A DNA stretch of 64,000 nucleotides from Terriglobus aquaticus (GCF_025685415.1 NZ_JAGSYB010000001.1:1240001-1304000), one strand, 5' to 3'; counted from the first letter of the stretch, positions 9,801-18,078 are shown. Numbers and translations are program-made. Notes: a model not told the origin generated them from the letters alone.

Positions 9801-10653
9801 CTGGTCCAAGCACATTACCAACGCGGATTCGTCCTTGCCGGGCATCAATGCCGGCGTCAATCAGGAGCAGGATCCCTCTAATCCAAAGAGCACGAAATCA
9901 CTGTCCATTCAGGACATCCCGAACACCTTCGTGGTCAGCTACATCTACGAGCTGCCGTTTGGAAAAGGCAAGGCGTTCGGCAACTTCCACAATCCCCTAC
10001 TTCGCGCGGCAGTCAGTGGGTTTGAGATCGGTGGAGTCCAGCGGTACCAGTCGGGACAGCCGACCTCCTTTGGCGGCGCCACCGGTATTCCTGGTTTCCA
10101 GAACTTCATTGAGTTCACGCGCGTCCCGGGTTCGCAGCTTGCCAGCCCCGCACGGCGCGGACACATTGACCCGTTCCGTCGCTTGAAGGCGGGCAATCCT
10201 AACAACTTCTACTCGGACCCGAACACAGACAGCGAGTTCAACGGTCCGACCAACACCGGCAACGCCGCCCAGTCACAGTTCCAAAACGCGCCGGCGTTTC
10301 TCGATCAGAACAATCCTCAGATCCGCATCGCGCGAGCGCAGGTTGCGTGCGTTGCACCTGGAACCGTGGTCACGCCCAACTGTGACAACGGAGGTTTTCT
10401 CTTCGGCAACGTTCCACGTGTGACGGGTGAAATCCGGAACTACCGCTACTACAACGAGGATTTCAGCTTCCTGAAGAAGACGCCCATCGCTGAAGGCGTT
10501 GTGTTCACCCTGAAGGTCGAGTTGCTCAACGCCTTCAACCGTCACACCTTCTCAACCCCAGACACCGAACCGAACGATACGACCTTCGGCGTTCCAACCG
10601 GAACCATCAACGGACCTCGTCAGATGCAGATCACCGGCCGTATTCAATTCTGA
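6898..10653 (+). CDS. Oar-like TonB-dependent outer-membrane receptor 1
   Basis: 1251 residues from a TTG start with GGAGG at 6888-6892, five bases upstream; this start opens straight into a signal peptide (RVLVGALLLIFAAVYAGAQ). A GTG at 6817 also fits the frame but adds an unlikely polar leader. Residues about 27-110 are a carboxypeptidase-regulatory beta-sandwich (GQIAGNVLDASGAAVADAVVTAKG). Then follow a plug region (QNFGNEVLLDGASQ; FGRTTGGIENFVTKSGSNAFHG) and a long 22-strand-type barrel ending in the aromatic BAM signal IQF. Such receptors import oligosaccharides or peptides in Acidobacteriota. The leader has a LacI-type operator; a strong hairpin separates it from the next TPR gene. Confidence 0.93.
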   Translation: MRFAIKISRVLVGALLLIFAAVYAGAQTNQGQIAGNVLDASGAAVADAVVTAKGDQTGATYTAKSTSSGNYRFPSIQLGRYTITTTAPGFKSTVSTGVEVRVGTVTSLDISLAAGGANESVTITANAPSVEAESSDVGGTVNTRQIVELPLALGGVGAMRAPESFVFLIPGTVGPGSGNSNNGIFISQLGGGQNFGNEVLLDGASQTRSENGSSFDEEAPSVEAISEFKVTTSTPEAEFGRTTGGIENFVTKSGSNAFHGTIFDIFRNEDLNANNWFNNGYKAFYTANPTQGSESAYNRPNDKQNDYGGNFGGPVSIPHLYNGRDKTFFFFNWEQYRHTLGGPITSTVPTVAERGGNFSDLLGSQKLDNNGKPILNPCDGTPLYNGQIFDPNTTRTVNGIQCRTAFANNTIPQGRISPQALKLLSYYPVPNASGVSNNYTLTTSSPLTNTTYSVRVDENIGAKDKIYGSYNTRENTRFSPQNFQLPAPVTPNVQTQDFITHFGRGGWDHIFTPNVLNHLNLGYNRSNSINGSIYLQGGTNYSSQLGIPGLVTGFPLVNITGYVSLSRNQNDDNVDNGIRVNDSLSWQKGRNSFKFGVDYRYQQYSSIANDVTNGYFNFNGNQTKAARTSPYQDGTGLGQASFLLGLYDSAGITIPNHQPRWISNYWAGFFQDDFKVNSSLVLNLGVRYDIDQPRREAQNNTSNFSPTAIDPYTGTPGALVFATTCTNCNKRWADTWTKDIAPRIGFAYSPASLNNKFVLRGGFAVLYGPLQYSDFGGATTTGYNSPVNLNSNGFDPSFNLSSGLGNVSFAPNLDPGFYDSRDSSAPRNFSNYIKPSYGRPPMIEQWNLQVQQELAKDLIFTLGYIGNEGAHLRSGIENVNNTSPSTFIRGDELTRTFGYEAPALGTAKPYAGFNNNANYFQALRPFPQYDYIATDCCLQNVGHSSYDALIASLERRFSQGLNLQASYTWSKHITNADSSLPGINAGVNQEQDPSNPKSTKSLSIQDIPNTFVVSYIYELPFGKGKAFGNFHNPLLRAAVSGFEIGGVQRYQSGQPTSFGGATGIPGFQNFIEFTRVPGSQLASPARRGHIDPFRRLKAGNPNNFYSDPNTDSEFNGPTNTGNAAQSQFQNAPAFLDQNNPQIRIARAQVACVAPGTVVTPNCDNGGFLFGNVPRVTGEIRNYRYYNEDFSFLKKTPIAEGVVFTLKVELLNAFNRHTFSTPDTEPNDTTFGVPTGTINGPRQMQITGRIQF

Positions 10654-10670
10654 CGAGAGAGCAGCAAGGT

Positions 10671-10700
10671 CGGCGGGAGCACGCAACCGTGCTCCCGCCG
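10671..10700 (+). terminator. Strong hairpin between TonB receptor 1 and TPR gene
   Basis: Perfect 13-bp inverted repeat (arms 10671-10683 and 10688-10700, loop CAAC). It is followed by ATTGCATTTC rather than a pure T run, so it may be a leaky terminator, or an mRNA-stabilising hairpin that lowers expression of the following TPR gene relative to the receptor. Confidence 0.7.
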
Positions 10701-10737
10701 ATTGCATTTCACGGCTCCAGTGGGTCTAACTGTGCGG

Positions 10738-11829
10738 ATGAGATATGTGACAAGTCGACATGCCGTGTTGTCCCGCGTTCGTCTCCTTGTGATCGGCTCT
10801 TGCTGCTTTCTCACTGCTGCCGCGCAGGACCTGTCGCACCAACGGACAGCCAAGGAGATCGATGCTTTGGTGCGCGAGGCAAAGGTAGAGCGCGACTCCG
10901 GGCAAACGGTAGAGGCCGAGGATCTGTTGCGGAAGGCTCTCGCCGCCGATCCGCAATCGGTGCCCGCCAACAATGCCTTGGGCGATCTGCTGTTCCAGCG
11001 TCGTCGTTTTCCGGAGGCCATGGAGCGCTTCGAAGCCGTCCTGCAGGTCAGCCCGCGAGATGCTGAGGCGCGCAGTGGAGAAGAAAAGGCAGCGCTCGCC
11101 CTGGCGCTTCACTACAAAGCTTCGGGCGACGCCGACTCTTGCGTGAGAACGCTTGAACACGCCAGTGCGGAGGTCCCCGGTGATGTCGTGCTTCTGACGG
11201 ATCTTGGTATTCAGCAGCAGCAGATGGGCCGGTTGAAGTCTGCGCGAGAGACTCTCAAGGCGGCGCTTGCCACCGGCCCGGAAGACCCTAAAGCCATGTA
11301 TGCGCTCGGTCGTGTCGCGATGGACCTGCAGGACTTCCCCGCCGCAGAGCAGCAATTCCGGGCTTACTTACGATTGCGGCCCAACGACGCCACTGCCCAC
11401 TACGGCCTGGGCCGCGTTTTCCAGATGCAGCAGCGCACCGATGCCGCCGCGAAAGAGTTCGAGACTTCTCTCCAGCTCCAGCCCGAGCAGGCCGAGTCGC
11501 GGTTTCAACTGGGCCAAATGGCCATGGAGGCAAATCGCGACGCCGAGGCGGCTTCCGACTTCCAGCAGGTCGTAGAGCGCGTTCCGTCACATGGCGGTGC
11601 GCTCACCGGTCTTGGCTTCCTGGCATACCGGCGCAAGAACTACACGGATGCGGAGCGCTGGCTCTCGCGCGCCATCGCTGCTTCGCCGGACTACCAGCCC
11701 GCACACTATTACCTGGGCCTTACCTTGCGGCGCCTTGGCCGCCAGCAGGAATCGGAAAGAGAGCTGCGTGTGGCAACAGACCTTGTCAGGAAGCAGCAAG
11801 ACAAGAGCGCACCGGTTCCAGCGCCCTGA
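10738..11829 (+). CDS. Exported TPR-repeat protein downstream of TonB receptor 1
   Basis: 363 residues from the ATG at 10738; a TTG at 10702 is in frame but lies only two bases after the terminator hairpin. Signal peptide of about 29 residues (VRLLVIGSCCFLTAAAQ). The mature part is TPR repeats, e.g. QTVEAEDLLRKALAADPQSVPANNALGDLL and AMYALGRVAMDLQDFPAAEQQF. No catalytic motif. It sits 84 bases after the receptor, repeating the receptor-then-TPR order seen at 35-40 kb. Convergent with the GH51 gene. Confidence 0.86.
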   Translation: MRYVTSRHAVLSRVRLLVIGSCCFLTAAAQDLSHQRTAKEIDALVREAKVERDSGQTVEAEDLLRKALAADPQSVPANNALGDLLFQRRRFPEAMERFEAVLQVSPRDAEARSGEEKAALALALHYKASGDADSCVRTLEHASAEVPGDVVLLTDLGIQQQQMGRLKSARETLKAALATGPEDPKAMYALGRVAMDLQDFPAAEQQFRAYLRLRPNDATAHYGLGRVFQMQQRTDAAAKEFETSLQLQPEQAESRFQLGQMAMEANRDAEAASDFQQVVERVPSHGGALTGLGFLAYRRKNYTDAERWLSRAIAASPDYQPAHYYLGLTLRRLGRQQESERELRVATDLVRKQQDKSAPVPAP

Positions 11830-11868
11830 TTCCTTTTTCGGGGAAGAAGACCGCACGGGTGCGGAACG

Positions 11869-13920
11869 TCAGCGCTGAAGCGGCAGGTGCATCACAGTGA
11901 CGCTGGCATTCGGAAAGGTGTAGTGCAACTTCCTTGACGCTGGCCGCTGGTCAGCAACGGGGGCAATCCGCTGCGGGTTCTCCTCATCATTCTCGTCCAG
12001 GATGCTGCTGCCGTGGATCGTACGAATGTGCGCAGTGCCCTTCACCGGCAAACTGCCGAGATCAATTTCAGCCTCCATAGCGCGGGTCAGGTGGCGATTC
12101 ACGCATGTGAGCAGCACTTCGCTTGCGTTCTCGGGTTCGCTCGCAACGCAGTCCAGGTAAGGCACGTCCGCGATCTCCGGCAGGCGCGTGATGCCGTGGC
12201 TAATCGTGTACGTGCCGCCGTCGCTCACAACGTCGAGCAGCGTATGCGGCTGCGCCTGCGCGTACTCGCGCAACACGTAGTACGCGGGTGCACCGTACAC
12301 CTGGCCGCGCTTCTTCCAGATGCCGCCGAACTCCATGATGCCCGTCATGTCAGAGATGGAGAGCACGCCCGCATTGCGCATCAGCATGTTCAGGAAGCCT
12401 CCCGCAAACAGCGCGCCGCCCATGTTGGTGAAGTTGGGACTACTGCGCTGCTCCGAGATCATGAGCCACTCGGTGAATGCCACGCGAACGTCTTTGTGCC
12501 CGGCCGCGGCGGCCTGCTGCTGGATCTGGTGCATGCGGGGAGCAAGTCCCCACGGAAGCGCAAGCGCCGCCATGCTTCTGAAATCCGCGTCACCACGCAA
12601 CTGCGTTGAATCTGTGACCACGAAGTGCGTCGACAGGTAGTTGAACGTCCCCGGCGCATTCGTAAGCTGCCGAGCATTCCAGTCGTGGAAGGAATCTTCA
12701 TCGCCGCCTGTTGCGATCAGCCTGGCTCTGGGATCGGCAGCACGCACAGCCTGACTGGTCGCGAGCGTCACGGCGGCGATGCGTTCCGGTCCCGGGTAGG
12801 CGATCTGGAAGTCCCCCCACAGCTCATTGCCCAGTTCCCAAAGTAGCCCGCCATGGTGGTCGCCCCAGTGCGCATTCACATAGCGCACCCATTCGGCATC
12901 CGACTCGGGCGTGCCCGTGCCAAGGTTCAGTGCTATCTGCGGGCTAGCGTGAATCAGTTCACAGAAACGCAGAAATTCGTCGGTGCCGAAGGTGTTGTAT
13001 TCCGGAATCCCCCAGGATGGATTGATCACGGACACACGCTTGTCCGTGGGGCCAACTCCGTCATGCCAGTCATAGGCCGATGTGAAATTGCCGCCGAAAC
13101 GCACGATTGGAGAGTGCAGGTCGCGCGCCATTTGGATTTCATCAGGATCCATACCGTCGATCGCATCGGCCGGGAACAGGGACACGGAGTCGAACTGCGC
13201 ACGAGCGTCATCGTCCAGTGCAAGCACCAGATCTACTGGCTCCAGCCTCGCCACCTCATTGGGCTTCAGACTGAGGCGAACTTCATACTTGGTCCACTCC
13301 GGCTTATCCGCCACCACCTGTGCCGAAGCCAGAATCTTGTCTGGCTGGTTGTGCCGCCGCAGCGATACAGAGACGTTGCCGTTGCCGCGAACGTGCTTGA
13401 CCCAGAGCGATGCGTTGTAGGTGTTCTGGCGCTGCGGAGAGAGATAGACACGCTGACGGATGCCGACCGTCTTGCCCGGTAATGCCATCACCAGCAGCGA
13501 CTGATTGGAGTTTGCCGCGTCGCCACGGACTGGAAGATAGCGATTGCCCTGCCGCTGATCGAGCGGCTCCCACGGCAGCGGAAGGCCAAGCTCAGAAGCT
13601 CGGCGAAGCTCCGGTCGTTCGCGAAGCATGGCTGCGATGTTGCCAGCGGACCAGAGCCCCTCTTCCAAGGATGGGTTCTCGACAACGTCGGCCCAGAGAC
13701 CGCCATAGGTTGAATGCCCGATCGGCTCCAGAAAGCTCCCGAATAGTGTTGCCGGGATCACCTGCGGCTGAGCCCGAGGACTCACGTGAATGTGGGTGAT
13801 GTCCGGTGGATTTGCCGACTCTGTTACCTGAGCCCGAGCTCCTGTTCGAGGCGACAGCAACACAGCGATCACGACGAGTGCCCTGGCGGAATGGCGACCT
13901 ACAAGCTGACGAGCGAGCAT
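11869..13920 (-). CDS. Secreted GH51 alpha-L-arabinofuranosidase
   Basis: 683 residues with a signal peptide (ALVVIAVLLSPRTGARAQ). Order: N-terminal strand FGSFLEPIGHSTYGGLWADVVENPSLE, a CBM4_9-like beta insert around residues 120-250, then the (beta/alpha)8 barrel. The acid/base Glu is in WELGNELWG and the nucleophile Glu in VAFTEWLMISE; the family's C-terminal beta domain follows. The enzyme releases arabinofuranose from arabinoxylan or arabinan. GGGAGG lies about ten bases before the ATG. The promoter region carries two adjacent palindromes (13943-13977). No regulator gene is adjacent. Confidence 0.93.
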   Translation of the reverse strand: MLARQLVGRHSARALVVIAVLLSPRTGARAQVTESANPPDITHIHVSPRAQPQVIPATLFGSFLEPIGHSTYGGLWADVVENPSLEEGLWSAGNIAAMLRERPELRRASELGLPLPWEPLDQRQGNRYLPVRGDAANSNQSLLVMALPGKTVGIRQRVYLSPQRQNTYNASLWVKHVRGNGNVSVSLRRHNQPDKILASAQVVADKPEWTKYEVRLSLKPNEVARLEPVDLVLALDDDARAQFDSVSLFPADAIDGMDPDEIQMARDLHSPIVRFGGNFTSAYDWHDGVGPTDKRVSVINPSWGIPEYNTFGTDEFLRFCELIHASPQIALNLGTGTPESDAEWVRYVNAHWGDHHGGLLWELGNELWGDFQIAYPGPERIAAVTLATSQAVRAADPRARLIATGGDEDSFHDWNARQLTNAPGTFNYLSTHFVVTDSTQLRGDADFRSMAALALPWGLAPRMHQIQQQAAAAGHKDVRVAFTEWLMISEQRSSPNFTNMGGALFAGGFLNMLMRNAGVLSISDMTGIMEFGGIWKKRGQVYGAPAYYVLREYAQAQPHTLLDVVSDGGTYTISHGITRLPEIADVPYLDCVASEPENASEVLLTCVNRHLTRAMEAEIDLGSLPVKGTAHIRTIHGSSILDENDEENPQRIAPVADQRPASRKLHYTFPNASVTVMHLPLQR

Positions 13921-13942
13921 TCTTCAAGAGCCTCCCGGAAGC

Positions 13943-13963
13943 GTCGCAATTATAGATTGCGAC
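13943..13963. promoter_or_regulatory. 21-bp palindrome containing the likely GH51 -10 box
   Basis: GTCGCAAT-TATAG-ATTGCGAC: perfect 8-bp arms around a 5-base centre. On the minus strand the centre spells CTATAATT, so a consensus TATAAT -10 box is embedded in the palindrome about 30 bases before the GH51 start codon. A protein bound here would occlude RNA polymerase. The matching -35 region is poor. Confidence 0.6.
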
Positions 13964-13977
13964 ACAGTCGGTCTGTG
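13963..13977. promoter_or_regulatory. Second palindrome CACAG-TCGGT-CTGTG
   Basis: Perfect 5-bp arms separated by 5 bases, abutting the 21-bp palindrome and covering the spacer/-35 region of the GH51 promoter. Possibly a second regulator site; short enough that chance is not excluded. Confidence 0.35.
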
Positions 13978-14094
13978 CTCAGGGAACAGCTACACAAAAC
14001 CCAAACCTGTTTCCAAGATCCTGCCAGCAGCTTTACCGGACACGACTCCAGCATAAATGGGCCTTTCTCGCTGCCGAGCGATCCGGGTTCTCTT

Positions 14095-15492
14095 CTAAAT
14101 CCCGAAACGCTGTAGCTTCTCGTAGAGCAGCCGACGTTGGATGCTCAATCTGCGTGCCGCCTCGGACTTATTTCCTCCGGAGAGCATGAGGGCGCGTTCG
14201 ATCAGGTAACGCTCCCACCTTGCGGTCGCCTCGTGGAACGGCAGTTCTTCCCAGGACTTGAGATCTGCCTCGCCCTGTCGTACTGGGGGGCGCAAGTAAT
14301 TCTGCAGCCTCGCCTCGGTGATCGGTCTGCCGGCTGCTTCCACCGCTGCTTTATTCATCAGTTGCTCTAGCTCGCGTACATTACCCGGAAAAGAGTACCC
14401 CTCCAGGGCTAGCAATGCAGATGAATCGAGCGCGGAGGTTGGCATCCTGTTCAGGGACGCGAACCGTTCGAGGAAGTATTCGGCGAGTAGGCCGATATCA
14501 GCTTTCCGAGCTCGCAACGGCGGAAGCTCGATGTGGTACGCATTGAGGCGGTAGAACAGGTCGGAACGGAACCTGCCGTGCTCGACTTCCTGGGTCAAGC
14601 TCCGATTGGTCGCTGCGATCACGCGCACATTGGCCTTCGCCGCCCTGGTCCCGCCGACACGTTGATATGTCCTCTCCTGGAGGACACGGAGCAACTTCGG
14701 CTGTACAGCCAGCGGCATTTCCCCGATCTCGTCGAGGAAAAGCGTGCCGCTCTCCGCCTGCTCAAAGCTACCCATCCGTTGCGACGTAGCGCCCGTGAAA
14801 GCTCCGCGCTCGTGGCCGAACAACTCAGATTCCACAAGCTCCTCGGGGATCGCTGCGCAGTTCACTGCGACGAACGGCCCTTTCACCCGTGGACTGTTGC
14901 GATGGATGACTTTCGCGACTACCTCTTTCCCGGTTCCAGTCTCCCCTTCCAAAAGAATCGTGAGGTCGGTCTGAGCCACCTGACCAACGCGCTTGAATGC
15001 TTCGATCCAAGCCGGCGATTTGCCAACAAGCTGTTCGCTGCCATTTGCAACTGTGGACGGAGCAATGGAGAGCCGACCGTCGCGAAACCGTTCTCGCTGC
15101 AAACGTTCAAGACTTCGCTGCAGAACAACATGCTCTAAAGCACGATTGAGACTTGCGAGCACTACATCGACATCGATGGGCTTCACAAGAAAGTCGTAGG
15201 CTCCAGCTTGCATCGCCTGAACAGTGCTTTCGGCGTCGCCGTAGGCCGTAAGCACAATCACTGGAATTCGTTGCTCGGCATCATGCTGCTGCATGGCCCG
15301 GAGCACGTCCAGGCCGCCAAGCGGTGACATACGCCAGTCGCAGAGTGCAACGTCAGGAGCCTCTTCACTCAGAATCTGTATGGCCTCGTGACCGTTCGAG
15401 GCTTGCAGCACTGTGTGGTCTTCACCGGCCACTAGGTCGGAGAGTGTCTCGCGAAGGTTCTGGTCGTCGTCGATGATGAGTACGGTAGCCAT
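14095..15492 (-). CDS. NtrC-family sigma-54 response regulator
   Basis: 465 residues. The receiver domain (1-120) has the acidic pair IIDDD, phospho-acceptor Asp52 in CDWRM and Lys104 in LVKPID. The AAA+ domain has Walker A GETGTGKE (183-190), the sigma-54 contact loop GAFTGA (230-235), Walker B LFLDEIGEMP and the R-finger region. The Fis-like HTH is at the C terminus (GGNKSEAARRLSIQRRLLYEKL). It follows its kinase with only three bases between stop and start. It should activate promoters with -24/-12 elements; one such promoter lies across the divergent intergenic region at 17341-17357. Confidence 0.96.
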   Translation of the reverse strand: MATVLIIDDDQNLRETLSDLVAGEDHTVLQASNGHEAIQILSEEAPDVALCDWRMSPLGGLDVLRAMQQHDAEQRIPVIVLTAYGDAESTVQAMQAGAYDFLVKPIDVDVVLASLNRALEHVVLQRSLERLQRERFRDGRLSIAPSTVANGSEQLVGKSPAWIEAFKRVGQVAQTDLTILLEGETGTGKEVVAKVIHRNSPRVKGPFVAVNCAAIPEELVESELFGHERGAFTGATSQRMGSFEQAESGTLFLDEIGEMPLAVQPKLLRVLQERTYQRVGGTRAAKANVRVIAATNRSLTQEVEHGRFRSDLFYRLNAYHIELPPLRARKADIGLLAEYFLERFASLNRMPTSALDSSALLALEGYSFPGNVRELEQLMNKAAVEAAGRPITEARLQNYLRPPVRQGEADLKSWEELPFHEATARWERYLIERALMLSGGNKSEAARRLSIQRRLLYEKLQRFGI

Positions 15493-15495
15493 GGC

Positions 15496-17130
15496 TCAGC
15501 GCAGTCGTGTTGGCAATTGGATTTGGATAGAGGCTCCTTCCGCCTTGTTTGCAATCGTAAGAGACCCGTCGAGTGCGTGGATGATCTCCCGCGTGATGGC
15601 GAGGCCTAGACCGGTGCCTTGGGCGCGCGTGGTGAAAAAGGGTTCGGTAGCGCTCTGCAAGCCTATGGCAGAGAAGCCGCCGGCATTGTCCTCTACGAGG
15701 ATGAGCGCTGTTCCATTGTGTTCACGGCAACGTACGTAAATCCAAGGTTCCGCAGTATGCCGATCTTCATGCTGGTGCACCGCGTTCTCGAGGAGATTAT
15801 CGAGCACCTGGTTGAGACGCGAAGAGTCCATGATGGCTGGAATACGATCCTCCCCGATGTAGCGAATATCGACATTGGGGAAACGAGCCCGCCATCGCAG
15901 CACGGCCTCCGTACACAGCACCGCAAGGTCGGTATCGATGAGATTGAGGTGAATCGGCCGTGAAAAGTCGAGTAGCCTCTCGATGATCGCATCGAGACGG
16001 TCCACTTCTGCCAGGATCACAGCCGTCCCTTGACAAGTAAGTTCTTCCTGGGTCTTGCGTTGCGCCATCTGTGCCCGCAAGCGAATCGTCGCGAGCGGAT
16101 TTCGTAACTCGTGCGCAACCCCAGCGGCAAGTTGGCCGATAGCAGCCAAACGTTCGCTCTGCCGTACCCGCACTTGCAATTCACGTTCACGAGCCATCTG
16201 GCCCCGCAACGCCGCCGTGAGCCGATCCAGACCGTCAAGCACGCGATGAAACTCTGCCAGTCGAACGTTCGCAGGGTGTGGCTGTTCGTCGAGATCGGAC
16301 TCCATCGAGGTGAGGCGGTTCAGCACAGCGTCCGTCCCTGCACCGACCTGCCGGAGAACGAAGAAAGCGAAGAGCACGGTGACGCAGGCGGTGAGACCAA
16401 AGCCAAAGGCGCTCCATAACAGTTCCCTGCGGCGGTCTGACTCCGCGCCGGGGATGCGTCGCATTAGCCAAGCTGCTCCCGATGGACCGCCTGTGCAAGC
16501 CTTGGACTCGCAAATTGGAACGGCAACGAACAGAACTACATCATGGGGACCGTGGAACTGATCTTGTTGCAAGCTTCTCGATGTGTACGCGGCCGCTGTG
16601 ATGTTGAGGATTTCCGGCGTCTCACGTGCGGGAAGAGCGGCGGGGTCACCGGGGCCTTCATGGGTCGGGAAAGCGTACCCGATCAACTGGTTGTCAGCCG
16701 CGCGATAGAAGCCTCCCTCAATACCTGTGTCATCAGCGAGAACCTTCGCGGTGATCTGCTCTAGGCCCTTCTCTTGAGGCGACCGCGGACGGGGTGGTGG
16801 GGGAGGCGGTCCAGGTAGCGGGGGCGCCTCACGTGGCGGGGCAGCCGCAGGAGGCTGCGGCCGGATTGTAAAGGCCTCGATAGCCTTTACCGAGACACTT
16901 GGATCTGGACGGTTCTCGTAAGCCTCTGCCAGGGTTCTGGCTACCGCCGAGAGATGCTTTTGAGATCGTGCGACAGCATTCGCTTGTGTTGTCCGCAGAA
17001 CCCAGACAAGGATCAAGAGCGTCGAAGCAAGAAGAACAACGACGGTTCCCGCGAGCAGCGCGACACGCCCGCGCAAGCTCGGCGCGTGCCAGGCCAGAAC
17101 GCTTTCATGGTTGTGACGCCCTTGACTCAT
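15496..17130 (-). CDS. Membrane sensor histidine kinase, partner of the NtrC-type regulator
   Basis: 544 residues. TM1 about 23-45, a periplasmic domain about 46-237, TM2 about 238-260, a HAMP-like linker, the DHp helix with the phospho-acceptor His340 (GVAHELRNPLATI), then the ATPase domain with N-box NLLENAVHQH, G1 VEDNAGGF and G2 GTGLGLAI. The periplasmic part contains a Pro-rich run (residues 91-118) similar in composition to the tail of the secreted protein encoded divergently. The signal sensed is unknown. Same operon as the response regulator. Confidence 0.94.
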   Translation of the reverse strand: MSQGRHNHESVLAWHAPSLRGRVALLAGTVVVLLASTLLILVWVLRTTQANAVARSQKHLSAVARTLAEAYENRPDPSVSVKAIEAFTIRPQPPAAAPPREAPPLPGPPPPPPRPRSPQEKGLEQITAKVLADDTGIEGGFYRAADNQLIGYAFPTHEGPGDPAALPARETPEILNITAAAYTSRSLQQDQFHGPHDVVLFVAVPICESKACTGGPSGAAWLMRRIPGAESDRRRELLWSAFGFGLTACVTVLFAFFVLRQVGAGTDAVLNRLTSMESDLDEQPHPANVRLAEFHRVLDGLDRLTAALRGQMARERELQVRVRQSERLAAIGQLAAGVAHELRNPLATIRLRAQMAQRKTQEELTCQGTAVILAEVDRLDAIIERLLDFSRPIHLNLIDTDLAVLCTEAVLRWRARFPNVDIRYIGEDRIPAIMDSSRLNQVLDNLLENAVHQHEDRHTAEPWIYVRCREHNGTALILVEDNAGGFSAIGLQSATEPFFTTRAQGTGLGLAITREIIHALDGSLTIANKAEGASIQIQLPTRLR

Positions 17131-17218
17131 CGACTATGTGCACTGCAAGAACGGTTCCAAAGCTCCCATGTCATTTTCGCTGTGTTCACACGCTTCGATC
17201 AAAGGGCGACTGAGCTGT

Positions 17219-17258
17219 TGTACGGAATGAGCACACCTAGCTGGACGGAATGCGTACA
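17219..17258. promoter_or_regulatory. Twin dyad sites, probable enhancer for the NtrC-type regulator
   Basis: Two 17-bp imperfect dyads: TGTAC-GGAATGA-GCACA (17219-17235) and TGGAC-GGAATGC-GTACA (17242-17258). Their starts are 23 bases apart, about two helical turns, and they share the core ACGGAATG. They lie roughly 85-125 bases upstream of the -24 element, a normal place for sigma-54 enhancers. Confidence 0.55.
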
Positions 17259-17340
17259 AGAACGAGCCCGTCATAAGGCAAGAGAGACCCTGCGCAGGAG
17301 TAAATCATTCCGAAATCGCCGGTTTCAGCAGAAGTACGGT

Positions 17341-17357
17341 TTGGCAGCGCAGTTGCC
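17341..17357 (+). promoter_or_regulatory. Sigma-54 (-24/-12) promoter
   Basis: TTGGCAGCGCAGTTGCC matches YTGGCACGrNNNTTGCW, with GG at 17343-17344 and GC at 17355-17356 exactly ten bases apart. Predicted transcription start is near 17368, just before the ribosome site GAGG (17370-17373) and ATG 17384. An NtrC-type activator is encoded divergently. Confidence 0.75.
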
Positions 17358-17383
17358 TTGATGGATGCAGAGGTGCGGCACCA

Positions 17384-18078
17384 ATGGATTATCGGATCTT
17401 CTCTATTCCACTCCTTCTCGCGGCGGCTTCTGTCGGCGCGCAAGCTCCCCCAGCCCAGTTCCAGCTACGGCTGCAGCAGCGTCAACCATCACAGGCCATG
17501 TCTCCCGTTTCATGGCGGGGCCTGGCGATCGTCCTCAAGGCTTCCTCCTGCGCAACGGAATCTATGTGACGTTTTCACCTGGTCTGGCTCAGCGACTTCC
17601 GACGACCTTGAGCAAAGGAGCCCCCGTCCGGGTAGAAGGTGATGAATTCTCATATGCGGGCAACAAGACCATTCAAGCGCGGACAGTCACCATCGGAGGT
17701 GTTTCCTATGCCGATGCTGCGCCCATTCCCGGGTTTCCTGTGAACCCTGGCCCTAATGGATCAGCTGCAGGCGCACGCCCGGCAGGGCCGCCGCCTCTAC
17801 CTCCACCGCCGCCCGGTCCGCGAGAAGCTCGGCGTGCCCTTCTGCCTCCAGCTGCGCCTGGTCCGCGTGATGCTCGTCCCGGCCCTCCGCCACCATCTGG
17901 CGTGTCCGCTCCTCCACCTCCACCTGTAGCGGCAGGCGGCCCTGCGGTGCCTGGACCTGGAGCCGTGCCTCCTCCGAGACCTGCTGCGCCGGACGGAGCC
18001 GCACCCCCACCCACCGCAGGTTCAGCTCCGGCACCAGCTACGCCTCCGGTTCCACCATCAGTCCCGCGGGGTATCTAG
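17384..18078 (+). pseudogene. Secreted OB-fold-like, Pro-rich protein; frame broken by -1 shift in a C5 tract
   Basis: ATG 17384 has GAGG ten bases upstream and starts a good signal peptide (MDYRIFSIPLLLAAASVGAQ) in one frame, but that frame stops at 17569. The mature protein is in the -1 frame: STITGHVSRFMAG, GFLLRNGIYVTFSP and KGAPVRVEGDEF resemble small bacterial OB-fold domains, followed by about 110 residues rich in Pro/Ala/Gly (PPPLPPPPPG etc.). The switch point is the C5 run at 17447-17451; one extra C would restore a single frame of about 230 residues. It could be a real frameshift mutation, phase variation, programmed slippage or a sequence error. First gene of the sigma-54 operon. 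Confidence 0.65.

Noticed and set aside
17365-17446. Start of the Pro-rich protein at ATG 17365 in the downstream frame
   Set aside because: No RBS fits, the leader is Cys/Arg-rich and not a signal peptide, while ATG 17384 in the other frame has both RBS and signal peptide.
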